Source: Aeromonas piscicola (GTDB lineage Bacteria > Pseudomonadota > Gammaproteobacteria > Enterobacterales > Aeromonadaceae). Taken from it: a stretch of 64,000 nt of DNA. The notes beneath the pieces are model-generated. The model was not told the DNA's origin. It saw only the letters and a list, made by a program, of their open reading frames with translations, and did not search any database. The position numbers and the translations under genes were made by a program. The stretch spans positions 17,611 through 81,610 of the forward strand of contig NZ_CDBL01000034.1 of assembly GCF_000820005.1 (NCBI RefSeq), in the 5' to 3' direction. This document shows positions 43,860 to 51,930 of this stretch, piece after piece. How positions within the stretch are numbered: the first letter of the stretch is position 1; each line of letters opens with the position of its first letter.

Positions 43860-43886
43860 TCAAGCTTTGGCCAGCCGAACCGATAA
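43860..43886 (+). promoter_or_regulatory. Candidate sigma-28 (FliA) promoter for flgOP
   Basis: TCAAGCTT, exactly 11 bases, ACCGATAA: this fits the FliA consensus TAAAGTTT-N11-GCCGATAA at 13 of 16 positions. It lies 31 bases before the flgO start codon, giving a leader of ordinary length. Confidence 0.6.
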
Positions 43887-43917
43887 CGAATCAGGTGCAG
43901 ATACAGGAAAGGTATCC

Positions 43918-44538
43918 ATGAACAAACTCATCACGGCGTTGGCCCTCGCGCTGGCTCTGACCAGCTGTGGTTCCGACCCCATCAACCGGGATCTGGGTGA
44001 TCCTCGCCAGGCCGCTGCTGGCATGGAGCTAAACTGGCTGGTTGCGCGCATGACCGATCAGCTGATGGAGCGCAAGTCCCTCACGACCCTGACCGAGCCC
44101 ATCGCCGTCTCCTCCTTCGTCGATCTCGATACCCTGCAGGACACCAACTGGATGGGGCAGCAGATCGAGGAGAGCTTTATCTACGAGCTGAACCGCCGTG
44201 GAGAAGTGGTGGTGGATTTCAAGATGACCGGCAGCATCAAGGTGACCCCGCAGGGTGACTTCGTGATGAGCCGCAACTACCGGGATCTCTCCCCCCGGCT
44301 GCCCATCTCCCGGATCCTGACCGGCACCTTCAGCCGCAATGGCAAGGGGATCCTGGTCAATGCCCGCATCATAGATCTACGGACCAAGATGGTGGAGACC
44401 ACGGCCCAGAGCCTGATCCCGCAAAAATACCTGTTTGGCGCCAACAACTCGTTTGGCCGGGCATCCATCAATCGCGGTTACCTGATGCGTGACAGCCAGG
44501 CTCGTCCCGGCGGCCATCTGGTCAACCTGACGCCCTGA
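43918..44538 (+). CDS. flgO: Flagellar outer-membrane lipoprotein FlgO
   Basis: 206 residues. Lipobox LTSC at residues 14-17 gives a lipid-anchored mature protein. The FlgO domain covers most of the chain (ELNWLVARMTDQLM, IAVSSFVDLDTLQDTNWMGQQIEESF, ILTGTFSRNGKGILVNARIIDL). It supports polar-flagellum stability and motility with FlgP. AGGAAAGG precedes ATG 43918; flgP follows after 16 bases. Confidence 0.93.
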   Translation: MNKLITALALALALTSCGSDPINRDLGDPRQAAAGMELNWLVARMTDQLMERKSLTTLTEPIAVSSFVDLDTLQDTNWMGQQIEESFIYELNRRGEVVVDFKMTGSIKVTPQGDFVMSRNYRDLSPRLPISRILTGTFSRNGKGILVNARIIDLRTKMVETTAQSLIPQKYLFGANNSFGRASINRGYLMRDSQARPGGHLVNLTP

Positions 44539-44554
44539 TATAGGAGTGAGCACA

Positions 44555-44983
44555 ATGAAAATCCTGTTTGGATGCCTGCTGGCCCTGCTGCTGACCGCAT
44601 GCAGTGGCAATCGGGTGGTCAACTACGGCGGCGGCAACAACAAGCCTGATGACTTCCCGGTGCTCAAGGCAGTGGGCTACGCGGTAATCGACATCCAGCC
44701 GGGGCCGTCCCAGTCAGAGAAGATGTTGCAGGCCATTCGCGCCTCCAAGATGGATGCCTACCGCGAACTGGCTGAGCAGCTCAATGGCCAGCAGGTGCGA
44801 GGCCAGAGCAGCTACAAGGATTTGACCCAGACCTCCAACTCGCTGGACGTGTCCGTGGCCGGCATGGTGCGTGGCGCCCGGGTGGTGGCCTCCTATCCCC
44901 GTGGCAACACCTATGCCACCGAGATGGAGCTCGATACCCGCGCCCTCTACAACATCAACCAGTTGATGGCCGGTCAGTTCTGA
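44555..44983 (+). CDS. flgP: Flagellar outer-membrane lipoprotein FlgP
   Basis: 142 residues. Signal peptide with lipobox LTAC (residues 13-16). The LPP20-like domain has KAVGYAVIDIQPG, SKMDAYRELAEQL and VAGMVRGARVV. It forms outer-membrane-associated rings around the polar flagellar motor. AGGAGTGAG precedes ATG 44555. Ends at a strong terminator. Confidence 0.93.
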   Translation: MKILFGCLLALLLTACSGNRVVNYGGGNNKPDDFPVLKAVGYAVIDIQPGPSQSEKMLQAIRASKMDAYRELAEQLNGQQVRGQSSYKDLTQTSNSLDVSVAGMVRGARVVASYPRGNTYATEMELDTRALYNINQLMAGQF

Positions 44984-45000
44984 CGGCGAGGCAGAAAAAC

Positions 45001-45029
45001 AAAAGGCGAACATCATGTTCGCCTTTTTT
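45001..45029. terminator. Bidirectional terminator between flgP and pheA
   Basis: Perfect 9-bp stem GGCGAACAT/ATGTTCGCC with a one-base centre, six T on the plus side and A-rich flank on the other. It ends both converging transcripts. Confidence 0.9.
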
Positions 45030-45043
45030 GTTGGCAGAAACGG

Positions 45044-46216
45044 TCAGTTGCCCATCAGGACCGGCGGCACTGTGGTCGGCTTGACGTCTTCGCTCGGATA
45101 GCAGCCAAGCACCTTGATGTAGCGGGTGAGCTTGGTCAGCTCGATCAATGCGGCTTGCATGGCCGGCGTCTGCAGGTTGGCGGACACATCCAGATAGAAC
45201 ATCTCTTCCCAGGGGTTGCCCTGTACCGGCCGGGATTCGAGCTTGGTCATGTTGATCTCGTTGTTGCGCAGCACCAGCAGCGCCTCCACCAGGGAGCCGG
45301 GCTTCTGGGAGGTGGACATGATGAGGGTGGTCTTGGCCGGAATTTGCGGTGCCACGTCGATGGGCTTGCGCGCCACCACGATGAAGCGGCTGTAGTTCTC
45401 CTTCTGGTTGGCGAGCTGCTCGGCCAGCACGTCCAGTCCGTACAGCTCACCGCCAGCCGCGCTACCAATCGCTGCCGCCTCCGGGCTGGCCAGCTCTTTG
45501 ACCTTCATCATGGCGCTGGAAGAAGAATCGCAGATCTCGTGGCGTGCCCCTTCCAGCTTGCTTAGGTAGTGGGAGCACTGCTGGAACACCTGGGGGTGGG
45601 CATAGAAGGTCTTGATGCGACCCAGCTCGGTCGGCACTGCGGTGAGGATGCAGTGCTCTATGGGGTAGGTCAGCTCACCGACGATGGAGAGGCTGGTGTG
45701 CTGCATCACGTCATACACCTCGTTGATGGAGCCCGAGCTGGTGTTCTCTATGGGCAGCACGCCGAAGGCGGCGCGCCCTGACTCCACCGCATCCAGCACC
45801 TCGCGGAAGTTCTGGCAATTTACCTCTATCACCTGATCCTTGTAGCGGGCCAGATACTTGCGGGCAGCCAGGCTGGAGTAAGAACCGCGCGGGCCCAGAT
45901 AGGCGACGCTGGTCATGGGCTCCTGCTGCTCCGGGTTGAGCAGGCTCTGCAGATAGGCCTGCTGGGAGAGCACCGAATCTTCGATGATGGTGTGGTAGAT
46001 GCGGGTGATGTACTGGGCATCCAGCCCCAGCAGCCGGCCCTGCTGGATCAGGGCGACCAGCAAGTCCTGCTCGCGCTGGGTATCGCGGATGGGACGGGGA
46101 TTGGCCTGCTTGGCACGGGCGACCTCTATGCTGAGAGTCTTGCGCTTGGCCAGCAGGGCAAGCAGCTCCTGATCCAACCGGGTGATGTCTTGTCTGATCT
46201 CGTCGAGCGTAGCCAT
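45044..46216 (-). CDS. pheA: Bifunctional chorismate mutase/prephenate dehydratase (P-protein)
   Basis: 390 residues. The AroQ chorismate mutase domain is at about 1-90 (LDEIRQDITRLDQELLALLAKR), prephenate dehydratase at about 105-285 (YLGPRGSYSSLAA, ENTSSGSINEVYD), and the ACT domain with the Phe-binding ESRPVQGNPWEEMFYLD at about 300-375. It makes phenylpyruvate from chorismate and is feedback-inhibited by Phe. Expression is controlled by the attenuator and leader peptide just upstream. Confidence 0.96.
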   Translation of the reverse strand: MATLDEIRQDITRLDQELLALLAKRKTLSIEVARAKQANPRPIRDTQREQDLLVALIQQGRLLGLDAQYITRIYHTIIEDSVLSQQAYLQSLLNPEQQEPMTSVAYLGPRGSYSSLAARKYLARYKDQVIEVNCQNFREVLDAVESGRAAFGVLPIENTSSGSINEVYDVMQHTSLSIVGELTYPIEHCILTAVPTELGRIKTFYAHPQVFQQCSHYLSKLEGARHEICDSSSSAMMKVKELASPEAAAIGSAAGGELYGLDVLAEQLANQKENYSRFIVVARKPIDVAPQIPAKTTLIMSTSQKPGSLVEALLVLRNNEINMTKLESRPVQGNPWEEMFYLDVSANLQTPAMQAALIELTKLTRYIKVLGCYPSEDVKPTTVPPVLMGN

Positions 46217-46254
46217 GATTGTTCCCTATCCAAGTAATCGATTGTTGTAGCTGC

Positions 46255-46283
46255 AAAAAAAAAAGCCTCCGCTAGGGGAGGCT
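46255..46283 (-). terminator. pheA attenuator terminator
   Basis: Minus-strand AGCCTCC (46277-46283 read first), a six-base loop and GGAGGCT, then ten T, ending 39 bases before the pheA start. Upstream, AGAAAGCAAAGA (46290-46301) is complementary to the TCTTTGCTTTCT segment in the leader-peptide Phe codons, the alternative pairing expected in attenuation. Confidence 0.88.
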
Positions 46284-46327
46284 CGATTCGTCTTTGCTTT
46301 CTGTTCATGCGACGACAGGGCCTTCCC

Positions 46328-46375
46328 TCATGTGGGCTGGATAAACGAGAAAGCAAAGAGGAATGGTGCGTGCAT
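46328..46375 (-). CDS. pheL: pheA leader peptide PheL
   Basis: 15 residues, MHAPFLFAFSFIQPT, with four Phe among eleven positions. It is followed by the alternative-pairing segments and attenuator terminator, then pheA. Ribosome stalling at the Phe codons under Phe-tRNA shortage would block the terminator. A CAGGAC stretch precedes the ATG. Too short for ordinary gene calling. Confidence 0.88.
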   Translation of the reverse strand: MHAPFLFAFSFIQPT

Positions 46376-46549
46376 GGGTCTTGTCCTGAAAATATCGTCA
46401 TAACCATTAAGGGATTTGGGCCTGTGATGCAAGTAAAACTTGCCCAGGGGAGGCGAACGGGGCAGGGTGTTTGCGTGTGCCGACGGGGCCATTCAAGCAC
46501 CAGATTGCGGCGGTTGGCTCAGAGGCAGAGGCATCAGGAGGAGGTAACA

Positions 46550-47146
46550 ATGGCGATTATTTTTGATCTGGGACGAGTGGTGGTGAGCTGGGATCCGGTT
46601 GCCATAGTGCGCTCGGTGCGAGGGCCAGACGACGCTGAGGCGCTGGCGGAGCGGCTGTTCAACCACCCGGACTGGTTGGAGGTGGACCGCGGCACCCTGT
46701 CGCTGCACACCATGGCCCGCCAGGCGCAGGGGCGTACCGGCTTGCCTGCGGCACAGAATCTCGCCATTTTGCAGGCTGTGCCCGCATCGCTCCTGCCGGA
46801 TCCCGCTATGCTGACCCTGATAGAGACGCTGCATGGAGCGGGCCACACCCTCTATGCGCTCTCCAACATGGGGCATGCCAGCATCGACTGGCTGGAGCAG
46901 CATGCATTCTGGCGCTTCTTCAGCGGCAAGGTGGTGTCGGCGCGGGTACGAATGATGAAGCCGGAGCCGGATATTTACCGCTATCTGCTGGTGTCGTTCG
47001 ACCTGAAGGCCGAGGAGTGCCTGTTCATCGATGACAGCCCCGCCAACGTGGCGGCCGCGCAGGCACTGGGGATCGGGGGGCTGGTGTTTACCGATGTGCC
47101 CAGCTGTCGTCAGCAGCTGCTGTCGCTGGGCTATCTGCCCGGTTGA
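46550..47146 (+). CDS. HAD-superfamily hydrolase (YihX-like)
   Basis: 198 residues. HAD motif I is FDLGRVVVSW, in which the second Asp of DxD is changed to Gly; motif III is MKPEPDIYRYL and motif IV FIDDSPANV. The group includes sugar phosphatases such as E. coli YihX, where motif I reads DxGxV as here. The AGGAGGAGG site fixes ATG 46550; a longer upstream open frame is not coding. Confidence 0.88.
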   Translation: MAIIFDLGRVVVSWDPVAIVRSVRGPDDAEALAERLFNHPDWLEVDRGTLSLHTMARQAQGRTGLPAAQNLAILQAVPASLLPDPAMLTLIETLHGAGHTLYALSNMGHASIDWLEQHAFWRFFSGKVVSARVRMMKPEPDIYRYLLVSFDLKAEECLFIDDSPANVAAAQALGIGGLVFTDVPSCRQQLLSLGYLPG

Positions 47147-47177
47147 GCCGACAGTCAGGAATGCTCAAGGAGACGTT

Positions 47178-47456
47178 ATGGAGCATGGCCGGTTTCGTAA
47201 TTGGTTGAGTCACTATCCGGATGCCGGCCTGCTGATCGCCTGCCTGGATGGCAGCGGTTACCAGCTCTGTGTCGAGGTCGACGGCGAGATGCAGTGTCTC
47301 ACCGACAGCGAGGAGGGGAGGCTGACGTTCGGCTCCCTCGAACAGGCGGAGGGCTTTTTGCGGGCCCACCAAGTGCATCAGGCGAAACTGCGGATTTATG
47401 ATGCGCAACAGGATGAAAACGAGGGAGATTGGCAGGAGATGATCATTAAATTCTGA
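47178..47456 (+). CDS. Small conserved hypothetical protein (possibly DUF6482)
   Basis: 92 residues from ATG 47178 after AAGGAG. The pattern of a beta-rich start (CLDGSGYQLCVEVDGEMQ), a SLEQAEGFLR helix and an acidic tail ending EMIIKF reminds me of DUF6482. 31 bases after the HAD gene, so probably cotranscribed. Function unknown. Confidence 0.65.
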   Translation: MEHGRFRNWLSHYPDAGLLIACLDGSGYQLCVEVDGEMQCLTDSEEGRLTFGSLEQAEGFLRAHQVHQAKLRIYDAQQDENEGDWQEMIIKF

Positions 47457-47501
47457 TTTACCCCTCTCCTTTAAGGGTTTATTCAGGATTGTTACGGCAC
47501 A

Positions 47502-48374
47502 ATGGTGACCAATTCATCATCCGGTGTTGTCGTTATGGATGCCAATATAGTTGTGCTGAATCGAGGATACGATCAGACCTTTCAGGCCAGGGAGCAGCTG
47601 CTTGTCGAGACCCTGGCCAGCTACGGCGAACTGGTGGTCTCCTTCTCCGGCCGACTGGAATCCTGCTACAGCATGGATTTGTGCCGCGCCAGCGGGGTCC
47701 GGATCAGGGCCGTCACCCTGGACAGCCCGACCCGCAGCCGCAAGGAGGTGGCGCGGGCCAAACGTTACTGCCAGCGCTATGACATAGAGCAGAAAGTCAT
47801 CAAGACCGACGAGATGATTTTCTGCGATCACCTGCGTCACCTCTATGAGGTGATAGACCCGGTACGCTACATCTGTCATCTCACCGCGCTGGAAACCGAC
47901 TGGAGCCATCTGCCCATGCTGCTGCCCGCCCCGGTCGAGGAGTTGCAGGAGTATTTGCGCCGCTTCGGCAGCCTGCCGGTCAACACCCTCTGGCTGTTTG
48001 CCAAGCAGGGCATGACCCACAGGGACTTTCGTTACGGCTTCAACAAACGGCAGCTGGGGCGCTGGGGCAAGAGTGCCCATGGCTGCCTGAGCCGTCGCTT
48101 CTCCGATCCCGAGCTGGTGGACAAGCACCATCTGCGCATGGTGGACATGGCGGAGCAGATGCTGGCCGATATGGGGCTGGAGGAGGCGCAGGTGTTCTTC
48201 CATACCCTCTCGGATCAGGCGACCACCCTGGCACGGGTGCGCGTACCGCTGCGGCTGCGTGCCCGGGCATTTGACCTGCAACCGGACATCCTCAATGCCC
48301 TCAAGAGCACAGAGTTCGATCTGGTGACGCTGGACATGGTGCAGGAGGAGGAGCGGCAGGAGCTGGCCGGCTGA
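47502..48374 (+). CDS. LarE-like PP-loop protein with altered nucleotide motif
   Basis: 290 residues. The layout follows LarE-type sulfur transferases: VVSFSGRLES (47-54) where SGGxDS is expected, RIRAVTLDSPTRSRKEVARAK, VIKTDEM and the KSAHGCLSRRF segment (about 190-200) with Cys195 at the position of the LarE family Cys (CLASR). Loss of the second Gly and the Asp of the PP-loop suggests weak or no ATP pyrophosphatase activity, or a changed reaction. No larB/larC or nickel gene is near. Start at 47502 or 47535; no strong ribosome-binding site at either. Confidence 0.7.
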   Translation: MVTNSSSGVVVMDANIVVLNRGYDQTFQAREQLLVETLASYGELVVSFSGRLESCYSMDLCRASGVRIRAVTLDSPTRSRKEVARAKRYCQRYDIEQKVIKTDEMIFCDHLRHLYEVIDPVRYICHLTALETDWSHLPMLLPAPVEELQEYLRRFGSLPVNTLWLFAKQGMTHRDFRYGFNKRQLGRWGKSAHGCLSRRFSDPELVDKHHLRMVDMAEQMLADMGLEEAQVFFHTLSDQATTLARVRVPLRLRARAFDLQPDILNALKSTEFDLVTLDMVQEEERQELAG

Positions 48375-48474
48375 CGCTGGCGGCAGAGGGCAAGAACGTG
48401 AGTCGGATCATAGGCAAGTCGGAGCCGACTCTTTATACTGACGCCCTTTTCCATCGATGCCGAGCCATAGCCCT

Positions 48475-49023
48475 ATGAAACCCTTGTCCCGCCTGCTGGT
48501 TGCCCTCTGTCTGTCACCCTTGCTGGCACAGGCTGCGCCCCTGACCCAGGTCACATTGCCGGATGGCCGCCAGGTGCAGCTCAACGATGATTTCACTTGG
48601 GAATACCTGTTGATCAAGCCGACGGCGAGCGGTGAGGTGGTCACGGGCGGGGTGGCCGTCCCCGTGCTGACCGAGCAGGCGATGACCAATCCGGATCTGC
48701 TGGCCCAGGCGGTCAAGGACGGGATAAGCGTCAAGCTCGACAAGATTGAGGGCTCGGATCCCCTGTCGCTGCAATTTTTGGTGAGCAACACGGGCAGCCG
48801 CAGCGTGGTGCGGGTGCGCGGCAGCGTCACCCTGTTCAGCGAGCAGGGTGCCCAGCTGGTCAAGCAGGAGGCCCGTTTCTGGGTGGGCGAGAACCGCCTG
48901 CCGGAGTCCTACCTGCGCAAGGGTCAGCAGCGTCCCTCCCTGGTGCTCGAGATGCCGCGCCCGGCCGGTCTGACTGGCAAACCCCTAGTGCGGGTCGAGA
49001 TTGAGGAAGTGGAGTTCCGCTAA
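48475..49023 (+). CDS. DUF3157 periplasmic protein
   Basis: 182 residues with a signal peptide (LLVALCLSPLLAQA). PDGRQVQLNDDFTWEY is the typical N-terminal segment, also seen in SH3-like outer-envelope proteins, and the C-terminal half resembles a beta-sandwich (VVRVRGSVTLFSEQG). Function unknown. ATG 48475. Followed by a hairpin at 49051. Confidence 0.75.
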   Translation: MKPLSRLLVALCLSPLLAQAAPLTQVTLPDGRQVQLNDDFTWEYLLIKPTASGEVVTGGVAVPVLTEQAMTNPDLLAQAVKDGISVKLDKIEGSDPLSLQFLVSNTGSRSVVRVRGSVTLFSEQGAQLVKQEARFWVGENRLPESYLRKGQQRPSLVLEMPRPAGLTGKPLVRVEIEEVEFR

Positions 49024-49050
49024 ACACTCGCCACGCAGACACCAGTTGCC

Positions 49051-49077
49051 AAACAGGCTCCATCACCGAGCCTGTTT
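49051..49077 (+). terminator. Hairpin after the DUF3157 gene
   Basis: 10-bp stem AAACAGGCTC/GAGCCTGTTT with a seven-base loop, 27 bases after the stop codon. Only T3 follows. Confidence 0.6.
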
Positions 49078-49230
49078 GGGGTCAATTGTTAACCTGGTAA
49101 CCGCCAGCAACAGTTGCTTACATCTGACATGATTTGGCAACAGCTTGCCGCTCGGCATTCCCCCTCCTGCTCGGCACAATGGCTCCATTCCAGCTAGGTC
49201 TCAACTAGCTCAACAAGTGGAGTCATCAAA

Positions 49231-49860
49231 ATGAAAAAAGTTGCACTTTCTGTTCTGGTTCTGGCCGGTTTCGCTTCTACTTCCGCTCTGGCACAGGATG
49301 CCTTCAGTTACGCCAAAGGCGGCCTGACCTGGGCACACACCAAGTCCGACTACATCGGCGGCAAAGACGGCAACAACCGCGATTTCGGTGGTCTGAATCT
49401 GGATCTCTCCAAGAGCTTCGGTTCCAACTTCTACGGCCGTCTGGGCAGTGAATACACCTCCCGCAACGATGGCAACGACAGCATGGGCCTCTCCAGCCTG
49501 GGTCTGGGTGTCTACACCCCGCTCAGCACCGGCCTGAACCTCTATGGTGAAGCGGGTCTGATGGGTTACACCATGGAGCGCCAGCTTCAATCCAACGTGA
49601 ACAACACTGGTTGGGACAACATCACCCGCAAGAACAGCGGCAGCATGTACGGTGAAGTGGGCCTGCGTTACGACATCGGCGCCGTCGAGCTTTCCACCGG
49701 CTACCGCTACGCCAACATGACCGACGACATGCACGATTTCAAAGTGGGCGCCGCCTACAAGGTGAGCCAGAACCTGGCCCTCACCGCCGATTACACCTAC
49801 CGCAAGTGGGACCTGCAACAGGGCTCCATCTCCAGCCTGGGTGTGAAGTACAGCTTCTAA
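49231..49860 (+). CDS. Small outer-membrane beta-barrel protein
   Basis: 209 residues. Signal peptide MKKVALSVLVLAGFASTSALA, then alternating amphipathic strands rich in Gly, Tyr and Asn, ending in YSF with a C-terminal Phe as in OMP insertion signals. Size suggests an 8-strand barrel of the OmpX/Ail or OmpA-barrel type. A strong terminator follows. Function not evident. Confidence 0.85.
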   Translation: MKKVALSVLVLAGFASTSALAQDAFSYAKGGLTWAHTKSDYIGGKDGNNRDFGGLNLDLSKSFGSNFYGRLGSEYTSRNDGNDSMGLSSLGLGVYTPLSTGLNLYGEAGLMGYTMERQLQSNVNNTGWDNITRKNSGSMYGEVGLRYDIGAVELSTGYRYANMTDDMHDFKVGAAYKVSQNLALTADYTYRKWDLQQGSISSLGVKYSF

Positions 49861-49888
49861 TCCTGTTTCCTGTAGTGTCTTCATTTTT

Positions 49889-49915
49889 GCCCATGACGTC
49901 TGTCATGGGCTTTTT
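49889..49915 (+). terminator. Terminator of the outer-membrane protein gene
   Basis: 9-bp stem GCCCATGAC, loop GTCT, GTCATGGGC, followed by five T. Confidence 0.92.
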
Positions 49916-49965
49916 CATTTTCTGGTGATCCTGTTTTTGCTCTTGTGCCGTATCAGTCCGCAATA

Positions 49966-50022
49966 GTTATACAACTTTCTTTTCTTTGTATAACTGCTAT
50001 AACTGAACTCAGGCTTATACAA
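49966..50022 (+). promoter_or_regulatory. Three TTATACAA half-sites: probable MerR-family operator
   Basis: GTTATACAA (49966-49974) and its inverse TTGTATAAC (49986-49994) are 11 bases apart, and a further TTATACAA (50015-50022) overlaps the ribosome-binding site of the first gene of the operon. TACA-type half-sites are typical of the CarH/LitR/BluR branch of MerR regulators, and such a regulator is encoded as the second gene. Autorepression of the operon is the simplest reading. Confidence 0.6.
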
Positions 50023-50033
50023 GGAGCGTCAAC

Positions 50034-50978
50034 ATGTACAAGATTAAAGTCGGTATCAGTGCCTGCCTGCTGGGACAGGAAGTGCGGTTCGACGGGGGCC
50101 ACAAGCGCTCCAGCTTCTGCGAACGGGATCTTGGCGCTCACTTCGATTACCACCCAGTCTGTCCCGAGATGGCCATCGGCCTGGGGGCGCCGCGCGCCGC
50201 CATCCGGCTGGTCAAACGCCATGGCGAGATCCGCGCCGAGGCGAGCAACGGCAGTTTCGATGTCACCGAGCAACTGATCGCCTTCAGCGAGCAGAAGGCT
50301 CGCCAGCTCGACTTCATCTCCGGCTATATCCTCTGCGCCAAGTCACCCAGTTGCGGCATGGAGCGGGTGCGCATCTATGGCGCCAACAATGAGGGGAGTG
50401 CCAAGGAGGGGATTGGCCTGTTCGCCAAGGCGTTGATGGAAGCCAACCCCCTGCTGCCGGTGGAAGAAGATGGCCGCCTGTGCGACCCCATACTGCGGGA
50501 GAACTTCGTGCTGCGGGTCTTTGCCTACCACGACTGGCAGCAGCTCTGCGCCCAGGGGCTCAGTGCCGCGGCGCTCATCCGCTTTCACTCCCGTTACAAG
50601 TATCTGGTGCTCTCCCATGCCACTACCCACTATCGGGCGCTCGGCAAGCTGCTGGGCAACCTTGGCAAGGCCAACCTGCAGCAGGTGGCCGACAGCTACA
50701 TCAAGGGATTGATGGCTGCCCTGACCCTGCGTGCCAATCGCCGCAGCCACACCAATGTGCTGATGCACCTGCAGGGTTACTTCAAACGGGTACTGACCCC
50801 CTCCCAGAAGCAGGAGCTGGCCGAGACCATCGACAAGTACCGCACCGGCATCTTCCCCTTGCTGGTGCCGCTGACCCTGATCCGCCACTACCTGCGGGAA
50901 TACCCCAATCCCTATCTGTCCGGGCAGGTTTATCTCAATCCTCATCCCGATACGCTCAAGCTGCGCTACGGGCTCTGA
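50034..50978 (+). CDS. DUF523-DUF1722 protein (YbgA-like)
   Basis: 314 residues. The N-terminal DUF523 (about 5-150) has GISACLLGQEVRFDGGHK, CPEMAIGL and CAKSPSCG, with cysteines likely to bind a cluster. The C-terminal DUF1722/YbgA domain (about 190-305) has HSRYKYLVLSH and ANRRSHTNVLMHLQGYF. In E. coli ybgA lies upstream of phrB; the same link is kept here. Function unproved. ATG 50034 after AAGGAG. Confidence 0.88.
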   Translation: MYKIKVGISACLLGQEVRFDGGHKRSSFCERDLGAHFDYHPVCPEMAIGLGAPRAAIRLVKRHGEIRAEASNGSFDVTEQLIAFSEQKARQLDFISGYILCAKSPSCGMERVRIYGANNEGSAKEGIGLFAKALMEANPLLPVEEDGRLCDPILRENFVLRVFAYHDWQQLCAQGLSAAALIRFHSRYKYLVLSHATTHYRALGKLLGNLGKANLQQVADSYIKGLMAALTLRANRRSHTNVLMHLQGYFKRVLTPSQKQELAETIDKYRTGIFPLLVPLTLIRHYLREYPNPYLSGQVYLNPHPDTLKLRYGL

Positions 50979-51042
50979 TCCCTGTTTTGCGACCCCGGCC
51001 CCTTTGGCCGGGGCGCCCATACCCTGCTGAACGGAATTAGCC

Positions 51043-51930
51043 ATGTCAGATTTACCACAAGATGATGCCACCAGGCTGGATGAGGGGATTTACCCCATTC
51101 GCGATGTCTCCCGCCTCACCGGTGTCAATGCCGTTACCCTGCGCGCCTGGCAGCGCCGCTACGGGCTGGTGCAGCCGGCCCGCACCGAGAAGGGTCACCG
51201 CCTCTATAGCGAGCAGGACATCCGCCAGATAGGCGAGATCCTGAGCTGGCTGGAGCGGGGAGTGAGCATAGGCCAGGTCAAAGGATTGCTGAGCGAGCCC
51301 CAATCCCAGCTGGTGAGCGATCACTGGCAGCAGACCCTTGAGCAGCTATGCCAGTCTGTGCTCGCCCTCAACCAGCGCAAGGTGGAGGCGCAACTGAATG
51401 ACCTGCTGGCGAGCTACCCGTTCGAGCTGGTACGCAGCCGGGTGCTGCAACCCCTGGTGGAGCAGCTGCTTGGTCTGTGGCGCGAGCGGCCCGATGGCGA
51501 GCTGCTGCAACAGGTGTGGCTGGGCTGGCTTCATACCCGCTTCGCCCGCCACCTGATCGAGCAGGAGAAGGGCACGCCGATCACGTTGGCGAGCTGGGGC
51601 CAGGTCGGCCCCCTCGATCTGGTCTGGTCTGCCTACGAGCTGATCGGCCAGGGTTACGAGGTGCAGCTGCTGGGGGCGGTCGAGCCGCGCCACCTTGCCC
51701 TGCTGGAGGGGCGGGCGACCACTCCCTGGCTGGTGCTGCTGGGGGCCGGGCTTGGCAAGCCTGATCTGGCCACCGGCTGGCCGGCGGGCACCCGATTGTT
51801 TGGCGAGCTGGGGAGTCTCTATGACGCGGGTTGGCTGAGGGCCCACGGCTGGCAGCCCACCCTTGCCGAGGTTGGTTTGGACAAACCGGCAGCCCGTGGC
51901 GGCGCCGTACGCGGGAGCAAGAACCCATGA
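51043..51930 (+). CDS. MerR-family light-type regulator (BluR/CarH-like)
   Basis: 295 residues. The MerR winged helix (about 17-85, YPIRDVSRLTGVNAVTLRAWQRRYGL, EKGHRLYS) is followed by a helical linker and a C-terminal domain with the fold order of the B12-binding module (ASWGQVGPLDLVWSAYELIGQGYEVQLLG), but the cobalamin DxHxxG and W-x9-EH motifs are missing. It should therefore bind a partner or another ligand, as E. coli BluR does with the BLUF protein BluF. Its stop overlaps the photolyase start (ATGA). Confidence 0.82.
   Translation: MSDLPQDDATRLDEGIYPIRDVSRLTGVNAVTLRAWQRRYGLVQPARTEKGHRLYSEQDIRQIGEILSWLERGVSIGQVKGLLSEPQSQLVSDHWQQTLEQLCQSVLALNQRKVEAQLNDLLASYPFELVRSRVLQPLVEQLLGLWRERPDGELLQQVWLGWLHTRFARHLIEQEKGTPITLASWGQVGPLDLVWSAYELIGQGYEVQLLGAVEPRHLALLEGRATTPWLVLLGAGLGKPDLATGWPAGTRLFGELGSLYDAGWLRAHGWQPTLAEVGLDKPAARGGAVRGSKNP

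Noticed and set aside
43724-43860. Sigma-54 promoter for flgT on the minus strand (TGGCACG present)
   Set aside because: The -24 element matches, but the -12 part reads TGTGG instead of TTGCW at the required spacing.
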